A stretch of 64,000 nucleotides of DNA from an uncultured Cyclobacteriaceae bacterium (GTDB lineage Bacteria > Bacteroidota > Bacteroidia > Cytophagales > Cyclobacteriaceae). The notes below the pieces were generated by a model. The model made no database searches, was not told where the DNA came from, and saw nothing but the letters and a program-made list of their open reading frames with translations. Positions 27,308 through 37,760 of this stretch are shown piece by piece (position 1 is the first letter of the stretch; every line of letters begins with the position of its first letter). The stretch is from assembly GCA_905479015.1 (NCBI GenBank), contig CAJQKV010000020.1, forward strand, positions 46,182 through 110,181, given 5' to 3'. Made by a program: the position numbers and the translations under genes.

Positions 27308-28090
27308 GAATCCAGCGGGCGCGATCCCATCAAAATAAATGACATAATCTCCTTCTTTTAATTTGCTGATGTTAATGACAATGCCATCACCTTCCATCAC
27401 CAAAGTAGATCCAGCATCATACACTTCATAATGCGCCTTCCTAGAGAGTTTAATGAGTTCATTTGAGTCATTAATACTGAAGATTACAGGGCTTGGATAA
27501 TATTCATAATCAAGCTCTTGAGAATATAAATACTTATCATTATCAAAATCATATTTGATTCTGAACTTGTTGGCACCAGGAACTAAAACAGGAGTGATGC
27601 CATAACTTGATTCCTCAAATTTTGAAGTGGACTTAACTTCAGCAATGTGTTCCCAAAGACCATCAGATAATCTTTCAATAGAATAATTGCCCTTGCCATG
27701 CTCCCCTTGGGTCTCCCATTCTAAAAGAGTATCACTTACGGCCATCCTATTGAACCTAAAGTTAGAATGATAAAATATGGCATCTGGGTTAATGACTATA
27801 GGCTTACAAAGAGAGTCTTTGCGAAAAATTCTAATCGAAACCGGTGAAAATAAATCGATTTTATTAAAATCAAGAATCAAGGCACTTAATTGATAGTTTA
27901 AATTAAGTGCCTTACCATTTAAGTCAATTTTAGTAATACAATAATTTGATGACTCATTTTGATAAGGATTTTGTATAAATAAGGAATTACCTCTGTATAC
28001 ACCAATGTACTCAGTTGAGTAATCAGGGTCAATTTGAAAGGCATTAAAAATGATTAGAGACCATGAAATAATAATTTTTGAAAAAACCAT
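27293..28090 (-). CDS. Exported beta-rich protein with sorting-domain-like end, function unknown
   Basis: 265 residues from the ATG at 28090, which starts a hydrophobic signal-like segment (VFSKIIISWSLIIFNAFQ); an upstream TTG would add five codons. The middle is beta-rich, with one stretch (LLEWETQGEHGKGNYSIERLSDG) that resembles the fibronectin-like repeats common in Bacteroidota secreted proteins. The last 60 residues (AHYEVYDAGSTLVMEGDG, INISKLKEGDYVIYFDG, FSKKN) follow the layout of type 9 secretion C-terminal signals: a YDxxG turn, a KLKxGxYVI strand and a basic end. The signal is degenerate and only suggestive. It lies 71 nt downstream of nothing on its own strand except free DNA after the TPR gene's divergent start. 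Confidence 0.55.
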   Translation of the reverse strand: MVFSKIIISWSLIIFNAFQIDPDYSTEYIGVYRGNSLFIQNPYQNESSNYCITKIDLNGKALNLNYQLSALILDFNKIDLFSPVSIRIFRKDSLCKPIVINPDAIFYHSNFRFNRMAVSDTLLEWETQGEHGKGNYSIERLSDGLWEHIAEVKSTSKFEESSYGITPVLVPGANKFRIKYDFDNDKYLYSQELDYEYYPSPVIFSINDSNELIKLSRKAHYEVYDAGSTLVMEGDGIVINISKLKEGDYVIYFDGIAPAGFSKKN

Positions 28091-28160
28091 AATTATTACT
28101 GCCAATTATCCATCGGACAAAATAGGTATTCATTCAACAATTCATTTGACTAAATACATC

Positions 28161-28859
28161 CTAATTTAAGTCTTGAAGCTGTTTTTTTACAAGATCAAAT
28201 TCTGGTGAAATTAATAATACCTCTTTGTAAATTTTTGTTGCCTCGAGCACATTCCCTTGCGCTTCATAGACCATCGCTTTTAGGCGAAGGGCTGCTGTTT
28301 TTAAAGCGACCTCTAGTTCTGTTTCATCCTCTTTCGGAAAAAGAATTTTAGCCTCATTAGCCACATCATTTGCAATGATGATGTCTGCACTCGTCATTGC
28401 TTCATTAAATCTCTTCAATCTATATTGAAGAAATGAAATTTGATAAAGAACCATGATATCGTTCCTTAGCAAATAGAGCGTTTCATAATATTTTAAGGCT
28501 CTTTCAGGAGCACCAATTTGTTCAAAACTCAAGGCGGCTATTTCAGCTGCCAATTCATCTTTAGGATTTAACGTAAGAGCATCTGCGCTTACCAATGCTG
28601 CAGAAATGTATTGTTGAGCATCAAAATAAACAAGTGCAATTGAATCTAAAATGGCACTGTTATTAGGATTGTAGGCCAATAAATTGTACAATGTAGATAA
28701 TTGTATCAAATTATCATTGTACTTTTTGGCCGCTCCATAAACAAATATTTGTCTCTGGACTTCTATAGGTACGAGCGTGTCACGCTCAATATTATCTTGT
28801 GCAAATGTTAAACAGGGTAAACAACCTAGTATTGATATTGCAATAATGATTTTTTTCAT
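28161..28859 (-). CDS. Exported TPR protein
   Basis: 232-residue protein with a signal peptide (KKIIIAISILGCLPCLTFAQ) and TPR-type helix pairs, for example NLIQLSTLYNLLAYNPNNSAILDSIALVYFDAQQY, ALTLNPKDELAAEIAALSFEQ, ALKYYETLYLLRNDIMVLYQISFLQYRLKRFNEAM and ATKIYKEVLLISPEFDLVKKQL. Likely a periplasmic scaffold or assembly helper; no specific family recognised. It follows cca by 33 nt on the same strand, so the two may be co-transcribed, and precedes the sorting-domain-like gene by 70 nt. Confidence 0.78.
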   Translation of the reverse strand: MKKIIIAISILGCLPCLTFAQDNIERDTLVPIEVQRQIFVYGAAKKYNDNLIQLSTLYNLLAYNPNNSAILDSIALVYFDAQQYISAALVSADALTLNPKDELAAEIAALSFEQIGAPERALKYYETLYLLRNDIMVLYQISFLQYRLKRFNEAMTSADIIIANDVANEAKILFPKEDETELEVALKTAALRLKAMVYEAQGNVLEATKIYKEVLLISPEFDLVKKQLQDLN

Positions 28860-28892
28860 TCTCTAAACTTATGTTTTATGTAAAGATAAGAA

Positions 28893-30317
28893 TTACTTCT
28901 CTTTAAAGGCAAGACCCTGACTTTTACCTTGCCTTTTTATGTATTCTAATGCGGCATCGTATTGATTGGGTATTTTATTTTCAATAATGGCTTCTTTAAC
29001 CATCTCTTTTAACTCTCCCACTATTCTAGAGGGCTCCAAATCAAATATTTCCATGATTTTTTCTCCTGTGATCGGGTTTTTAAAATTACGAAGAGAGTCT
29101 TTTGATTCTACTTTTTGAATTTTATCTTCCACATGTTTAAAATTCATTAAGTACTGTTGTACTCTGTTGTTGTTTTTAGAGGTAATATCAGCTTTACACA
29201 ACATGAGCAAATCATCAATCTCATCACCCGCTTCATACATCAAGCGTCGGATCGCAGCATCGGTCACATTTTTACTTATCAATGCAATCGGCCTGAGATG
29301 GAGACGAACCAATTTTTGAACCAATTTCATATGCTCATTTAAGGGAAGTTTCATTTTTTTAAAAATGCCTGGCACCCATTGGGCACCTTTGTCTTCATGC
29401 CCATGAAAGGTCCATCCTACCTTTTTATTAAATCGTTGTGTGTCGGGTTTAGCGATATCATGTAAAATAGCCGCCCACCTCAACCATAAATCATCCGTAA
29501 CTTTCGATATATTATCCAACACTTGCAAAGTATGAAAAAAATTGTCTTTGTGAGATTTCCCCTCTCTAATTTGAACCCCATGTAATTTTTGTAATTCTGG
29601 GAAAATAATTTTTAAAAGGCCCGACTGAAACAATAAATTAAAACCATACGAAGGCTTTTCAGATAAAATAATTTTATTCAATTCCGTAGTTATACGCTCT
29701 TGAGAGGTGATACTTATTCTTGAATTCATTTTTTGAATGGCCAAAAAAGTATCCGATTCGATATCAAAATTTAATTGAGATGCGAATCGAATCGCACGTA
29801 GCATTCTCAAAGGGTCATCTGAGAAGGTTTCCTCTGGATCTAATGGGGTTTTTATACTTTTCCTCTTTGCATCGGTTATTCCATCAAAAGGATCTGTGAG
29901 TTCACCAAAATCTTTTTCATTGAGACTTATGGCTAAAGCGTTGATTGTGAAATCACGCCGATTTTGATCTTCTTCTAAAGTTCCTTCTTCCACTTTTGGC
30001 TTCCGAGATTCTGATCTATAAGATTCTTTTCGAGCCCCGACGAATTCTATTTCTAATTTTTGATATTTCACGCATGCAGTTCCGAACTGCTTATAAATCG
30101 CCAAAGATGCGCTGTCCCCAAGATGCTTTTTTAATATTTGTGCCAAATGTATTCCGCTACCTAAGCACACAATATCAATATCTTGCTTACTATTTCGGTC
30201 GATGATTAGGTCTCGAACAAAACCACCGATCACATAGGTTTCTATATTATGTAGCGCTGCCAAATCTCGAATGATTTGGAATATATCAATATCTTCTATC
30301 CGAGTTTTTAGATTCAA
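28893..30317 (-). CDS. cca: CCA tRNA nucleotidyltransferase with HD domain
   Basis: 474-residue nucleotidyltransferase that adds or repairs the 3' CCA of tRNA. The catalytic head shows YVIGGFVRDLIID with G31-G32 and the metal pair D46/D48 (KQDIDIV); RRDFTINAL and DPFDGITDAKR follow, then DPLRMLRAIRFASQL, and an HD domain with HDIAKPDTQRF and GHEDKGA. The start is TTG at 30315-30317: a TAA lies five codons upstream in frame with no ATG or GTG between, and no early internal ATG keeps the fold. A 14-nt AT palindrome (30327-30340) sits just upstream but is probably chance in this AT-rich gap. Confidence 0.95.
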   Translation of the reverse strand: MNLKTRIEDIDIFQIIRDLAALHNIETYVIGGFVRDLIIDRNSKQDIDIVCLGSGIHLAQILKKHLGDSASLAIYKQFGTACVKYQKLEIEFVGARKESYRSESRKPKVEEGTLEEDQNRRDFTINALAISLNEKDFGELTDPFDGITDAKRKSIKTPLDPEETFSDDPLRMLRAIRFASQLNFDIESDTFLAIQKMNSRISITSQERITTELNKIILSEKPSYGFNLLFQSGLLKIIFPELQKLHGVQIREGKSHKDNFFHTLQVLDNISKVTDDLWLRWAAILHDIAKPDTQRFNKKVGWTFHGHEDKGAQWVPGIFKKMKLPLNEHMKLVQKLVRLHLRPIALISKNVTDAAIRRLMYEAGDEIDDLLMLCKADITSKNNNRVQQYLMNFKHVEDKIQKVESKDSLRNFKNPITGEKIMEIFDLEPSRIVGELKEMVKEAIIENKIPNQYDAALEYIKRQGKSQGLAFKEK

Positions 30318-30506
30318 TGATTTTTTATTTTATATAAAATGATCTTGATCTATTTAGTGATTCCACTGGATCTTTTCATTGTACAAATCTACGATCGGTT
30401 ATTGAATGAACTGCTGCCTACGTCATAAATATTTTAATTATTCAAAATTAATAATCCTCTATTTTTTTTATTGATTACCTAATTAGATTAGATAAATTAC
30501 GGATAA

Positions 30507-33064
<2,558 letters not shown>

Positions 33065-33065
33065 G

Positions 33066-33929
33066 ATGAATGAACTATTTGTAGGTACCGGTGTAGCCCT
33101 TGTCACACCCTTCTTATCAGATAAAAAAATTGATTACGATTCTCTTGAACGTATCATTAAATTTGTGGATCTCCCTGAGATAGATTACCTCGCCATTATG
33201 GGTACTACAGGTGAAAGCGCCACTTTGAGCTGGAATGAGAAAATTGAAATCCTTGAATTCACTAAAGGACAAGCTCCAGATCAACCCATCTTATTCGGCT
33301 TAGGAGGTAACGATACAACCCAATTACTGAAAGAAATCAGTCTTATCAATAAGTATCCTATTGATGGGATTCTATCCGTCACTCCTTATTATAACCGGCC
33401 GAGTCAAGCAGGTTTAATCTCTCATTATAGACAGATAGCAGATACTTCTGACCATCCTATCATACTTTACAATGTCCCTTCTCGTACCGGTGTTAATCTT
33501 GAGTCCGACACTACGCTTATATTGTCGGAGCATCCCAATATCATGGGCATAAAAGAAGCTTCTGGAGACTTAAAGCAATGTGAACGGATCGTCAATTCAA
33601 AATCCGATAATTTCTTATTGCTATCTGGCAATGATTCTGAGACTTTAGCTATCCTAAAACTTGGAGGGAATGGGTCAATCTCAGTTTTGGCCAATTACAA
33701 GCCTGAAATGTTCGGGAACATGGTAAGATCTTATTTGAACAAGGAATATGAGAAAGCCTTGAAGTATCAGAATGAGCTAAGAGAATACTTTGAATGGATG
33801 GATTTGGAAGGAAATCCAACTTCTATTAAAACCGCACTTAAAACCATCCATCTTTGCGAGAAAACGGTGCGCTCTCCTTTAATGGAGGGCTCAATTGATT
33901 TAGAGAATAAATTTTTGACAAAAAAATAA
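33066..33929 (+). CDS. dapA: 4-hydroxy-tetrahydrodipicolinate synthase
   Basis: 287-residue DapA/NAL-superfamily aldolase that condenses pyruvate with aspartate semialdehyde on the way to lysine and diaminopimelate for peptidoglycan. The GTTGE motif (47-51), the catalytic Tyr in LYNVPSRTG (Y135) and the Schiff-base Lys in IMGIKEASGD (K163) are all in place. Length is typical. Last gene of the ligA operon; its TAA is inside the left arm of a strong terminator hairpin. Confidence 0.96.
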   Translation: MNELFVGTGVALVTPFLSDKKIDYDSLERIIKFVDLPEIDYLAIMGTTGESATLSWNEKIEILEFTKGQAPDQPILFGLGGNDTTQLLKEISLINKYPIDGILSVTPYYNRPSQAGLISHYRQIADTSDHPIILYNVPSRTGVNLESDTTLILSEHPNIMGIKEASGDLKQCERIVNSKSDNFLLLSGNDSETLAILKLGGNGSISVLANYKPEMFGNMVRSYLNKEYEKALKYQNELREYFEWMDLEGNPTSIKTALKTIHLCEKTVRSPLMEGSIDLENKFLTKK

Positions 33930-33961
33930 AGGAATAGCTTTTGACTATTCCTTTATTTTTT
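33924..33961. terminator. Bidirectional intrinsic terminator
   Basis: A perfect 14-bp stem (AAATAAAGGAATAG with its complement at 33945-33958) around a 7-nt loop, followed by T-rich sequence on the plus strand and, on the minus strand, by TTTTTT from the A-run before it. It closes dapA and the convergent Hc1-like gene. Confidence 0.9.
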
Positions 33962-33987
33962 ACTTAAAATATTATTAAAAAATTAAA

Positions 33988-34161
33988 TTAAGAATTTTTC
34001 TGATTCTGAACTTCTATTCTAATTTCTTGTGCCATATTCTTCATTTCCTGCATTCCTTTTCTTACTCTAGTACCAGCAGCATTATTTCCTTTGTCATAAA
34101 ATTTTTCAAAGTCTACTTCTAATGCATCTACAAGTCCTTTGAGTTGGTTAAATCTTTTCAT
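33988..34161 (-). CDS. Hc1-like histone H1 family mini-protein
   Basis: 57-residue protein read from ATG at 34161: MKRFNQLKGLVDALEVDFEK, then FYDKGNNAAGTRVRKGMQEM and KNMAQEIRIEVQNQKNS, then TAA. This matches the small Hc1/histone H1-like proteins of Bacteroidota (KFYDKGNxAAGTRVRKGMQ is the signature). They are abundant, DNA-associated helical proteins whose exact role is not settled. It has its own gap upstream (85 nt) and the strong terminator downstream, so it is probably a single-gene transcript. Too short for usual gene-length cut-offs. Confidence 0.9.
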   Translation of the reverse strand: MKRFNQLKGLVDALEVDFEKFYDKGNNAAGTRVRKGMQEMKNMAQEIRIEVQNQKNS

Positions 34162-34246
34162 TGTTATCTATCTTTAAACGGTTAAATATTCGGTTTATCA
34201 TTAATACTAAATAAAAAAAACTAATCGAGAAAAACTAATTTTTTAG

Positions 34247-35512
34247 TCATAATCCTTCCTTTTTAGCCAAAATAGCTGCTTTTTCACCTTGAGAAGCGTA
34301 AAAACCAGCATCTAACTTTATTTTCACCTTTTCAAATGCCGATATAGTTTGTGATACATCTTCTAGAGTGTGAACCGCGGTAGGTATAATTCTAAGCATA
34401 ATAACACCTTTAGGCACTACAGGATAGGCAATAACAGAACAAAAGATGCTATATTCATTTCTTAAATCTCTCACCATATTCATGGCTTCGTAGGTTGTCC
34501 CATTTAAAAGAACTGGGGTCACCGGTGACTGAGTACTTCCAATATTAAAACCTTTCTCTTTTAACCCACTTTGAATTGCATTGACAATGACCCACAACTG
34601 ATCTTTCAATCCTGGATTAGATCTGAGCAACTCAAGTCTTTTTAGATTACCAATGACTAATGGCATAGGCAATGTTTTGGCGAAAATTTGAGATCGAATG
34701 TTGTATTTTAGATGATCGATAATATTAAAATTACCAGCTATAAACGCACCTATACTCGCCATTGATTTGGCAAACGTTGAAAAATAAATATCAATTCCTT
34801 CTTGTGAATTTTGTTCTTCACCTGCTCCTGCTCCCGTCGCACCCATAGTTCCGAAACCATGGGCATCGTCCACCAGTAACCGGAAATTGAACTTATCTTT
34901 TAAACGAATGATGGACTTCAAATCTCCCATATTACCAGACATCCCAAAAACACCTTCTGTGATCACGAGAATACCACCTCCAGACTCCTTGGTAAGCCTT
35001 TCAGCCCGCCTTAGTTGAGTCTCTAGATTGTCAATGTCATTGTGAGGATATACGAAACGTTTACCCATGTGGAGTCTGAGGCCATCAATGATGCAAGCAT
35101 GTGCCTCTGCATCATAAACAATGACATCTTTTCGATCGACCAGCGCATCTATAACAGACATAATTCCTTGATAACCAAAATTGAGCAACATACCCGTTTC
35201 TTTTCCGACAAACGTAGCCAGTTCTTGCTCGAGCTGCTCATGATAATCTGAATTTCCCGTCATCATGCGGGCTCCCATAGGATACCCAAGTCCCCAATCT
35301 GTCGCAGCCTGTGCATCTGCTTTTCTTACTTCAGGGTGGTTAGCTAAACCCAAATAATTATTTAGACTCCAGGTTAGCATCTCCTTGCCCTTAAACATCA
35401 TTCTAGGTGCTATCTCCCCTTCTAATTTAGGAAACATATAATAGTTATCATCTACATGCGAGTGGCTACCTAAATGTCCCCTATCTTTTAATAATTTTTC
35501 AAATAAATCCAT
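34247..35512 (-). CDS. Alpha-oxoamine synthase (serine palmitoyltransferase or cysteate acyltransferase type)
   Basis: 421-residue PLP enzyme of the alpha-oxoamine synthase family, which joins an amino acid with an acyl-CoA or acyl-ACP with loss of CO2. Visible: the substrate-end NNYLGLANHPEV, GARMMTGNSDYHEQLE, the ring-stacking His in DAEAHAC (H138), VDDAHGFG (D215, H218) and the PLP Lys in FSTFAKSMASIGAF (K249). In Bacteroidota this group includes serine palmitoyltransferase (sphingolipids) and the cysteate enzyme of sulfonolipid synthesis; KBL and BioF are less likely because no biotin or threonine-degradation genes are near. I chose the ATG at 35512 over a TTG ten codons upstream. Divergent from accC, so lipid building blocks share a promoter region. 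Confidence 0.85.
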   Translation of the reverse strand: MDLFEKLLKDRGHLGSHSHVDDNYYMFPKLEGEIAPRMMFKGKEMLTWSLNNYLGLANHPEVRKADAQAATDWGLGYPMGARMMTGNSDYHEQLEQELATFVGKETGMLLNFGYQGIMSVIDALVDRKDVIVYDAEAHACIIDGLRLHMGKRFVYPHNDIDNLETQLRRAERLTKESGGGILVITEGVFGMSGNMGDLKSIIRLKDKFNFRLLVDDAHGFGTMGATGAGAGEEQNSQEGIDIYFSTFAKSMASIGAFIAGNFNIIDHLKYNIRSQIFAKTLPMPLVIGNLKRLELLRSNPGLKDQLWVIVNAIQSGLKEKGFNIGSTQSPVTPVLLNGTTYEAMNMVRDLRNEYSIFCSVIAYPVVPKGVIMLRIIPTAVHTLEDVSQTISAFEKVKIKLDAGFYASQGEKAAILAKKEGL

Positions 35513-35625
35513 ACTATCTTCTACAACATAAATATCCCGCAAAGTTAATACAAATTGTCTCTGTACAAATGACAGTTTGATATATTTTAGCGGTAACTAT
35601 TATCCTGAAATTAAATAAAAAGACC

Positions 35626-37128
35626 ATGATAAAAAAAATTACCAAACTACTGATTGCCAATCGAGGTGAAATAGCGGTGAGAATTATTAGGTCAGCGCAT
35701 GAAATGGATATAAGTACAGTAAGTATTTACAGTGATGTAGATGCCCAATCTCCCCATGTCTTATTGGCCAATGAAGCAGTTGGAATTGGTGGAAGCACCT
35801 CTGCAGAATCATATTTAGACATAGATAAAATCATTAAAGCTTGTAGCGTTTCGGGTGCCGATGCTATTCACCCAGGTTACGGCTTTTTATCTGAAAATGC
35901 AGATTTTGCCGAGAGGTGTGCATCTGAAGGCCTCATTTTTATTGGTCCTAGTGCCCAATCCATTCAAATCATGGGAGATAAACTTTCAGCAAAGAAAAAA
36001 GTGAAAGAATTTGGTGTACCCTTAGTCCCTGGTACCGATTTCGCCATTTCAGATGTGCAAAAAGCCATCAAAATAGCCGAGAAAATCAAATATCCTGTGA
36101 TGATTAAAGCCAGTGCCGGAGGAGGAGGCAAAGGGATGCGCGTGGTTCACGACAGCAATCATTTTGATGAAGAAATGAAAAGAGCCATGAGTGAGGCCAA
36201 AAACGCATTTGGAAGTGATCAAGTTTTTATTGAGAAATTTATTGAAGCACCTAAACATATTGAGGTTCAAATAGTGGGTGATCATCATGGTAATTATGCT
36301 GCACTATTCGAACGTGACTGTAGTATTCAACGCAGAAACCAAAAAGTAATAGAAGAAGCCCCTTGTGCCCTTCTTCCCCCTAAAAAACGTGAAGAAATAC
36401 AGAATTTAGCCATTAAAGTCGCAAAGTCATGTGAATATACAGGAGCGGGTACGGTAGAGTTCATCGCTGATGATCAGTTTAATTTTTATTTTTTAGAGAT
36501 GAATACACGCCTTCAGGTTGAGCATCCTGTAACTGAGGAAATTACGGGTATTGATTTGGTAAAGGAGCAAATTAATATTGCCAAGGGTAAAAAACTCTCT
36601 GTAAGCAATGAAACACTCACGATCCTAGGCCACAGTATAGAAGTGCGCGTATATGCTGAAGATCCAGCAAATGACTTTCTTCCAGATGTGGGTACCTTAA
36701 CTACTTATAAGGTTCCTAAAGGGCCAGGTGTCCGTGTAGATGATGGATTTGAACAAGGTATGATCATACCCATTCAATATGATCCCATGATCGCCAAATT
36801 AATCACTCACGGTAAAGATCGTGAAGAAGCTAGGCGGAGAATGATCAGAGCGATAGATGAATATAAAATTTCTGGAATTGAGACCACGCTCGGATTCTGT
36901 AAATTCGCCCTTCAACACCCCGAATTTATAAGTGGTCACTACAATACCCATTTTGTTGAAAAGTATTTTTCTTCAGAACAACTCAAAGAACCTTTGAATA
37001 AAGAAGAAGAAATAGCCGCTTCAATAGCTGTTTTGACATTTTTAGAAGATCAAATTGGGAAGCAAGAGATAAAGCCAAAGCGCGAGAATAATAAACCCTC
37101 AGCTTGGCGAAATCGATTGAGAAAATGA
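35626..37128 (+). CDS. accC: Biotin carboxylase
   Basis: 500-residue ATP-grasp enzyme that carboxylates biotin on its carrier, for acetyl-CoA carboxylase or a propionyl-CoA carboxylase. Seen: LLIANRGEIAVRIIRSAHEM, HPGYGFLSENADFAERC, the ATP-grasp loop KASAGGGGKGMRVV, FIEAPKHIEVQIVGD, FLEMNTRLQVEHPVTE and EVRVYAEDP. The last 50 residues are an extra basic tail (PKRENNKPSAWRNRLRK). The carrier protein gene, normally its neighbour, is not next to it; maf follows instead. So the complex it serves cannot be told from context. Confidence 0.93.
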   Translation: MIKKITKLLIANRGEIAVRIIRSAHEMDISTVSIYSDVDAQSPHVLLANEAVGIGGSTSAESYLDIDKIIKACSVSGADAIHPGYGFLSENADFAERCASEGLIFIGPSAQSIQIMGDKLSAKKKVKEFGVPLVPGTDFAISDVQKAIKIAEKIKYPVMIKASAGGGGKGMRVVHDSNHFDEEMKRAMSEAKNAFGSDQVFIEKFIEAPKHIEVQIVGDHHGNYAALFERDCSIQRRNQKVIEEAPCALLPPKKREEIQNLAIKVAKSCEYTGAGTVEFIADDQFNFYFLEMNTRLQVEHPVTEEITGIDLVKEQINIAKGKKLSVSNETLTILGHSIEVRVYAEDPANDFLPDVGTLTTYKVPKGPGVRVDDGFEQGMIIPIQYDPMIAKLITHGKDREEARRRMIRAIDEYKISGIETTLGFCKFALQHPEFISGHYNTHFVEKYFSSEQLKEPLNKEEEIAASIAVLTFLEDQIGKQEIKPKRENNKPSAWRNRLRK

Positions 37129-37175
37129 CCCATTGCCTCTATACTATAAGCCTTTTATCCTGAATATTAAATGCT

Positions 37176-37760
37176 ATGACTGAAAATTTGACCTTATGCT
37201 CCCATTCACCAAGAAGAAAGCAAATTCTCAAGGCCGCAAACTACAAATTTGAAGTAAAATCGGTTGAAGTTGATGAATCTTTCCCAATTGAAATGAGCAA
37301 AACTAAGGTTGCCGAATTCATCGCTGTACAAAAAAATAAACATCATCAAAAGATTTTTAACAACGAAACCATCATTACTGCTGATACTACCGTGGTCTTA
37401 GAAGACGAAATTTTGGGGAAACCTGATCATTTTGAAGAGGCGAAAAGCATGCTTGAAAGATTATCGGGTAACACCCATCAAGTGGTGACGGGTGTTTGTA
37501 TTTCAAATCAAAGTCAGCGAATTTCTTTTTCTTCGACCACCGAAGTCTCCTTTAAAATACTGTATCCAGAGGAAATTTATTTTTATATAGATACTTTTAA
37601 ACCTTTTGACAAAGCAGGGGGCTATGGTATCCAAGAATGGATAGGGATGATTGGAGTCACGCGCATCAAAGGCTGCTATTATAACGTGGTAGGATTACCT
37701 ATTCAAGAACTTTGTCAAGCCCTAAAAGATAAATTTTCTATCCTACCATTTAATCATTAG
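37176..37760 (+). CDS. maf: Maf-like nucleoside triphosphate pyrophosphatase
   Basis: 194-residue Maf/HAM1-like house-cleaning enzyme that hydrolyses dTTP/UTP or modified nucleotides. The N-terminal SPRRKQIL phosphate loop, the ESFP...VAEFIAVQK stretch, ITADTTVVLEDEILGKP and the DKAGGYGIQEW motif are all characteristic. It follows accC by 47 nt on the same strand. Its 3' end overlaps that of the convergent HlyD-like gene by 11 nt. Standard length and no oddities. Confidence 0.94.
   Translation: MTENLTLCSHSPRRKQILKAANYKFEVKSVEVDESFPIEMSKTKVAEFIAVQKNKHHQKIFNNETIITADTTVVLEDEILGKPDHFEEAKSMLERLSGNTHQVVTGVCISNQSQRISFSSTTEVSFKILYPEEIYFYIDTFKPFDKAGGYGIQEWIGMIGVTRIKGCYYNVVGLPIQELCQALKDKFSILPFNH

Noticed and set aside
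30327..30340. ATTTTATATAAAAT palindrome before cca
   Set aside because: Pure AT palindromes of this size are common by chance here and no regulator is suggested.
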